Assembly (NCBI GenBank): GCA_005880055.1
Contig: VBJS01000040.1
Span: 2,630-20,255 of the forward strand
Length of the DNA: 17,626 nucleotides
Direction: 5' to 3'
Origin: Chloroflexota bacterium
Lineage (GTDB): Bacteria > Chloroflexota > Dehalococcoidia > SM23-28-2 > RBG-16-64-32
Part shown: positions 14,617 through 17,626 of the stretch, one piece after another
How positions within the stretch are numbered: position 1 is the stretch's first letter
Layout of the letters: each line of letters begins with the position of its first letter
Made by a program: the position numbers and the translations under genes
The notes under the pieces: model-generated
Database searches by the model: none
What the model was told of the DNA's origin: nothing
Seen by the model: only the letters and a program-made list of their open reading frames with translations

Positions 14617-15398
14617 TGGATTGCCCTGATGTGCGTGAACTGCTGGATGCTTACGCGCTCGGCGCGGCCGAGAAGCGCGAGGCCCAGCAGCTCGAGGAGC
14701 ATGTAGCCGATTGCGTCCGCTGTTGGGAGGAACTGACCCAGGCGCAGCAGTCAGCCGCTCTCTTTGCCTTCTCCATTACACTGCAGGAGCCGCCCACCAG
14801 CCTGGAGAGGCGGATACTGGCTCGCGCGGCCCAGGAAAGAGATGCTGCGTTAAGAGGAAGCACTCCGCTACTCCGCCGGCTTCGTATAAGCTGGCCCGTC
14901 GCTGCAGGCGCCTTTGGCCTCGCAGGGGCAGCCGCTCTGGCCTTCACCGCCTTCCTGCAGGTTCAGATGAGCGATCTCCGCGACGACCGAGACAACCTCA
15001 TGCAACAGGTCGCCGAGGCCCGGGTCCGCCTGGATGACCAGAACCAGATATTCAACGTGCTTTTCGACCCCAATCAGCAGACGAAGATGATGCCCGCCGT
15101 CGCTACCGGGTCCAGCGCCTGGGGCGAATACCACTGGAGCAAAACCGCGGGCCAGGGGGTGCTTGCCTGCCACGACATGCCGCCCCTCGCTGAGGGCGAA
15201 GTTTACCAGGCGTGGTTTGTCGCGCAAGACGGCCAGATACCGGCAGGCACGTTCGAGTCCACAGACGGCGATTGCTGGTACCCTATGGAGCCCGCCCGCA
15301 CTCCCGTGGGCCTCACCGGCGTAGGCATCACCCGCGAGAAACGCGGGGGCAGCAATACGCCCGGCGAATGGCTGCTCTTCGCCTCGCTTCGAAGCTAG
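14616..15398 (+). CDS. zinc anti-sigma factor, RskA-like, single-pass membrane protein
   Basis: A 260-residue anti-sigma factor. The cytoplasmic ZAS domain has EEHVADCVRC, giving H29, C33 and C36 in an HxxxCxxC arrangement, plus C3. One membrane helix lies at about 93-115 (PVAAGAFGLAGAAALAFTAFL), followed by a probable coiled coil (117-145) and an external RskA-type domain with DMPPLAEGEVYQAWFVAQDGQIPAGTF. C185 and C220 in that domain could form a disulfide. Its role is to hold the ECF factor until a signal triggers release, often by proteolysis. The ATG at 14616 shares its A with the sigma stop codon (TGATG), implying coupled translation; a slightly earlier ATG (14601) is possible. This external domain is a natural sensor of envelope or oxidative change. 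Confidence 0.9.
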   Translation: MDCPDVRELLDAYALGAAEKREAQQLEEHVADCVRCWEELTQAQQSAALFAFSITLQEPPTSLERRILARAAQERDAALRGSTPLLRRLRISWPVAAGAFGLAGAAALAFTAFLQVQMSDLRDDRDNLMQQVAEARVRLDDQNQIFNVLFDPNQQTKMMPAVATGSSAWGEYHWSKTAGQGVLACHDMPPLAEGEVYQAWFVAQDGQIPAGTFESTDGDCWYPMEPARTPVGLTGVGITREKRGGSNTPGEWLLFASLRS

Positions 15399-15515
15399 CA
15401 AGCCCTCGTCACTGAAGGAAGACCGAGCGTTCTGCTGATGTTGAGATATCGAAGCATGACCGGGATGGAGGCGGGTCTGGCTCAAAGTGGATCCGACCGC
15501 TCGGCCCGCGGCACC

Positions 15516-15545
15516 TTGACAAACGGCCGGGCCTTGACTGATACT
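15516..15545 (+). promoter_or_regulatory. promoter of the fur-family/metal-uptake operon
   Basis: TTGACA (15516-15521) is a perfect -35; GATACT (15540-15545), 18 bases later, matches four of six -10 bases. This -10 lies inside the first half of the operator at 15539-15569, so a bound repressor would block polymerase. The predicted leader is about 17 bases and has no visible Shine-Dalgarno. Confidence 0.6.
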
Positions 15546-15569
15546 ATGTCTCACTGAGACTAAGTATCA
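15539..15569. promoter_or_regulatory. tandem Fur-like operator (two adjacent 7-1-7 inverted repeats)
   Basis: TGATACTATGTCTCA (15539-15553) and TGAGACTAAGTATCA (15555-15569) are separated by one C and together form a 31-base near-perfect palindrome (only the central bases of each arm differ). Each half also fits a 7-1-7 repeat like the classical Fur box TGATAAT-N-ATTATCA, but with C or G at the sixth position of the arm. The last A is the first base of the ATG of the Fur-family gene, so autoregulation is very likely. Confidence 0.8.
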
Positions 15570-16003
15570 TGTCTGAACTGGAACGCATCACCCTGAAGCT
15601 CGAAGCCCTTGGTCACCGTGTGACTGCGTCTCGCCGTGCTGTTTTGGCGGCCGTCCTTCAGCAGCAAAAAACGTTCACCGTTGACGATCTGATCCATCGA
15701 TGTCGGGGCGCCGGCCGGGCGACCGTCTTCCGGACGGTTCGCCTGTTGACGGATCTGGGCGTCGTCTGCCGGGTCCTGCTGGAAGACGGCAGCCTGCACT
15801 ACCGGCTGTCCGAGCGCGGACACCATCACCACCTGGTCTGCACTTCCTGCGGTGCCGTGGAGGATCTCGATACATGCGCTGTCACTGATCTCGTTCGTGA
15901 TCTCTCCCTCTCGTCCGGATACGAGATCGACGGCCATTGGCTGGAGCTTTACGGGCGTTGTGCCACGTGTCGCAGTGCTGTCCAGACAGAGGTGCACCGG
16001 TGA
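15569..16003 (+). CDS. Fur-family metal-responsive repressor (Zur- or Mur-like)
   Basis: A 144-residue Fur-family regulator. The winged-helix part has LKLEALGHRVTASRRAVLAAVLQQQKTFTVDDLIHRC and the recognition helix GRATVFRTVRLLTDLGVV. The dimerisation part has GHHHHLVCTSCGAVEDLD (H85-H88, C91, C94) and HWLELYGRCATC (C131, C134), the two CxxC pairs of the structural zinc site. Co-repressor metal is not decided by sequence, but the operon encodes a Zn/Mn-type binding protein and ATPase, favouring Zur-like or Mur-like control over iron. A tandem operator abuts the ATG at 15569. The stop overlaps the start of the next gene by four bases (GTGA), so repressor and transporter are translated together. 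Gene symbol is left blank because specificity is unknown. Confidence 0.92.
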   Translation: MSELERITLKLEALGHRVTASRRAVLAAVLQQQKTFTVDDLIHRCRGAGRATVFRTVRLLTDLGVVCRVLLEDGSLHYRLSERGHHHHLVCTSCGAVEDLDTCAVTDLVRDLSLSSGYEIDGHWLELYGRCATCRSAVQTEVHR

Positions 16004-16977
16004 AAAAAATTTCGGCCCTGTTGATACTGAGTATCAGTGCCCGCCTCAGGGTTCCTGCTCTTCCCATCCTCGCTCTGATTGGTTTCACCTTCGCCGGTGT
16101 CGGCCTCGCCGCCTGCAGCAGTGACGATGGCACCTCAGCAAACACAAGTGCCCAGCATCAGACCCTCAACGTCGTAGCTACCACGGTTCAGATTACGGCG
16201 CTCACCAAACAGGTCGCGGGCGATAAGATCCAGCTTACGGGCATCATACCGCCCGGTGCCGATGCTCACGAGTTCGAGCCAACATCCGGCGATCTCCAGG
16301 CCATCGAACGCGCCGATCTGATTCTTCGCCACGGCATTGGACTGGACGACTGGATAGACGACACGCTCAAGGCGGGCGATCATGCGGAAATTGTCACCGT
16401 CACCGAAGGCGTCGCCCTCCGCACTGCCGAGGAAGACGGTAAGACCGTCGACGACCCTCATGTCTGGCATGACCCGGCGAATGACAAGATCATGGTGGAC
16501 AACGTCGCAGCCGCTCTTGATAAGCTCGATTCCACTAACAAATCGACCTACGATGCCAACGCCTTCGCCTACAAAGCCCAGTTGGATGACACCCGCGAAC
16601 AGGTGCAGGCTATTATCAATACGATACCGCCGGCGAACCGAAAGCTGGTCACTAACCACGACGCCCTGAGTTACTTCGCGAACGCTTTTGGCCTCCAGGT
16701 GGTGGGCGCTGTCATCCCGAGCGTCAGCACGGAAGCGGAGCCGTCCGCCCAGGACACGGCTGCTCTCTTGGACGTCATCCGGCGCGAGCAGGTGAAGGCC
16801 ATCTTCGCGGAGTCCAGTATCAATCCGAAGCTCGCGACGACTCTGGCCAACGACGCCGGCGTCAGGATCATCGATGATCTATACGGAGATTCGCTGGGCG
16901 AACCGGGAAGCGGCGCCGATACCGTGGACGGGATGCTGCTGGCGAACGCCCGCAAAATCGCGGATGCTTTGAAATAG
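16000..16977 (+). CDS. ZnuA/TroA-like metal-binding lipoprotein of an ABC transporter
   Basis: A 325-residue cluster A-I substrate-binding protein. The signal peptide ends GVGLAAC with lipidated C39. Metal ligands of the TroA/ZnuA type are visible: H90 in GADAHEFEP, H154 in DPHVWHDP, H220 in NHDALSYFANAFGL, and D297 in LYGDSLGEPG. A His in the third position is usual for zinc-type receptors, while manganese-type PsaA has Glu there; manganese is not excluded. The histidine-rich loop of some ZnuA proteins is absent. The GTG at 16000 overlaps the repressor stop, with GAGGTG just before it. A perfect 15-base operator copy (16022-16036) lies within codons 8-13 of the signal sequence. The ATPase gene begins two bases after the stop. 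Confidence 0.92.
   Translation: MKKISALLILSISARLRVPALPILALIGFTFAGVGLAACSSDDGTSANTSAQHQTLNVVATTVQITALTKQVAGDKIQLTGIIPPGADAHEFEPTSGDLQAIERADLILRHGIGLDDWIDDTLKAGDHAEIVTVTEGVALRTAEEDGKTVDDPHVWHDPANDKIMVDNVAAALDKLDSTNKSTYDANAFAYKAQLDDTREQVQAIINTIPPANRKLVTNHDALSYFANAFGLQVVGAVIPSVSTEAEPSAQDTAALLDVIRREQVKAIFAESSINPKLATTLANDAGVRIIDDLYGDSLGEPGSGADTVDGMLLANARKIADALK
16022..16036. promoter_or_regulatory. intragenic copy of the Fur-like operator
   Basis: TGATACTGAGTATCA is a perfect inverted repeat (seven-base arms, central G) with the same arm sequence as the operator at 15539-15569. It lies 20 bases inside the binding-protein gene, in its signal-peptide codons. Confidence 0.7.
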
Positions 16978-16979
16978 TT

Positions 16980-17626
16980 ATGCAGACTGAAACAGCGGCC
17001 GGACACCAGGATTGCCTCGTGATACGAGACCTCACCGTGGCTTATGGGCGAAAGGTCGTTCTGAAAGGCGTGCAGGCGGACATCCGCCGCGGCCAGGTGG
17101 TCGGAGTCGTCGGCCCGAACGGCGGTGGCAAGAGCACGCTGCTCAAAGCGATTCTCGGCATGGCCCCCGTTGTTTACGGCAACGTCACGCTCTTCGGCCG
17201 GCCCGCAAGCCAGATGAAGTCGCGGATCGCTTACGTTCCGCAGCGTGAGGCCGTCGATTGGGACTTCCCCGTCACCGTCAATGACGTCGCGATGATGGGG
17301 CGCTACCCGCACGCCGGCTGGCTCCGCCGCCCCGGCCCTCGCGACCGCCGAATCGTGCGGGAGAAGCTGGAGCAGGTGGAGATGCTGGAGCACGCGGATG
17401 ATCAGATCGGCCAGCTATCCGGGGGCCAGCAGCAGCGCGTCTTCATCGCACGGGCACTCGCCCAAGAGGCCGATGTCCTGCTGCTGGACGAGCCGATGAA
17501 CGGCATTGACGCTGCTACTCAGGAAGTCATCCTGCGCATCATCGAAGAGCAGCGCGCGGCCGGCCGCATCGTTCTTCTAGCCACCCACGATCTCATCAGC
17601 GCCTCTTGCGCCTGCGACTGCCTTTG
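16980..17626 (+). CDS. metal ABC transporter ATP-binding protein (ZnuC/MntB-like), cut by window end
   Basis: The first 215 residues of an ABC ATPase; the stop codon is beyond the window. Walker A is GPNGGGKST (45-53), Q-loop glutamine Q88 in YVPQREAVDWDFPVTV, signature LSGGQQQR (146-153), Walker B VLLLDEP (166-172), and switch histidine H203 in ATHD. The stretch VDWDFPVTVNDVAMMGRYPHAGWLRRPGPRDRR is typical of ATPases serving manganese/zinc/iron cluster A-I binding proteins. The ATG at 16980 lies two bases after the binding-protein stop, without a clear ribosome-binding site, so translation is likely coupled. It would energise import of the metal captured by the upstream lipoprotein; the permease gene is expected just past the right edge. 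Confidence 0.93.
   Translation, partial: MQTETAAGHQDCLVIRDLTVAYGRKVVLKGVQADIRRGQVVGVVGPNGGGKSTLLKAILGMAPVVYGNVTLFGRPASQMKSRIAYVPQREAVDWDFPVTVNDVAMMGRYPHAGWLRRPGPRDRRIVREKLEQVEMLEHADDQIGQLSGGQQQRVFIARALAQEADVLLLDEPMNGIDAATQEVILRIIEEQRAAGRIVLLATHDLISASCACDCL

Noticed and set aside
15399..15515. Small gene or terminator between the anti-sigma factor and the Fur-family promoter
   Set aside because: No open frame with a ribosome-binding site and no convincing stem with a T-run is visible.
16003..16009. A-run after the GTG of the binding-protein gene as a programmed slippage site
   Set aside because: The gene reads through in one frame from the GTG to its stop, so no frameshift is needed.

Overview
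This is a GC-rich, densely coded bacterial chromosomal segment. I see no rRNA, tRNA, CRISPR array, insertion sequence, transposase or phage gene. The best guess for the source is an aerobic or aerotolerant Chloroflexota (Dehalococcoidia-like) genome. That guess rests on the gene mix (LLM flavin oxidoreductase, DCC-family protein, DUF255 thioredoxin-like protein) and on a secreted protein whose C-terminal dockerin-like repeats carry a Cys after the DxD motif. It is an inference from family resemblance, not a phylogenetic result.

Layout. Positions 2-181 hold the 3' end of a MetF-like gene. A plus-strand group follows (332-3530): a small ABM-like protein, a DCC-family thiol-disulfide oxidoreductase, a DUF255 thioredoxin/six-hairpin protein and a flavin reductase. 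A minus-strand group (3691-5091) encodes DinB, VOC and HIT proteins. Divergent from it is a 613-residue secreted protein with two PPC-like domains and a dockerin-like pair (5195-7036). Next come an eight-helix membrane protein behind a near-leaderless promoter (7295-8122), an AhpE-like peroxiredoxin, and an SsuD/SsuE pair for desulfonation. Convergent with these lie a cupredoxin-fold lipoprotein that has lost two copper ligands, the membrane protease HtpX, a BtuF-like metal-receptor protein without a signal peptide, and an HtrA-like lipoprotein protease, all on the minus strand (10298-13969). Divergent from HtrA is an ECF sigma factor with a translationally coupled zinc anti-sigma factor (14008-15398).

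The right end is a metal-uptake operon: a Fur-family repressor, a ZnuA/TroA-like binding lipoprotein and an ABC ATPase cut by the window edge. Start and stop codons overlap or almost touch along it. Its promoter carries two adjacent 7-1-7 inverted repeats that resemble a Fur box but with C/G in place of A/T at one position per arm. A third, perfect copy lies inside the signal-peptide codons of the binding-protein gene. This three-site arrangement is the most distinctive regulatory signal in the window.

Functionally the window groups thiol/flavin redox chemistry, sulfonate-sulfur scavenging, envelope quality control (HtpX, HtrA, ECF/anti-sigma) and divalent-metal uptake. I found no clear candidate for a wholly new defence or mobile system. 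The notable items are regulatory architecture, lost metal ligands, unusual starts and short degenerate intergenic repeats.
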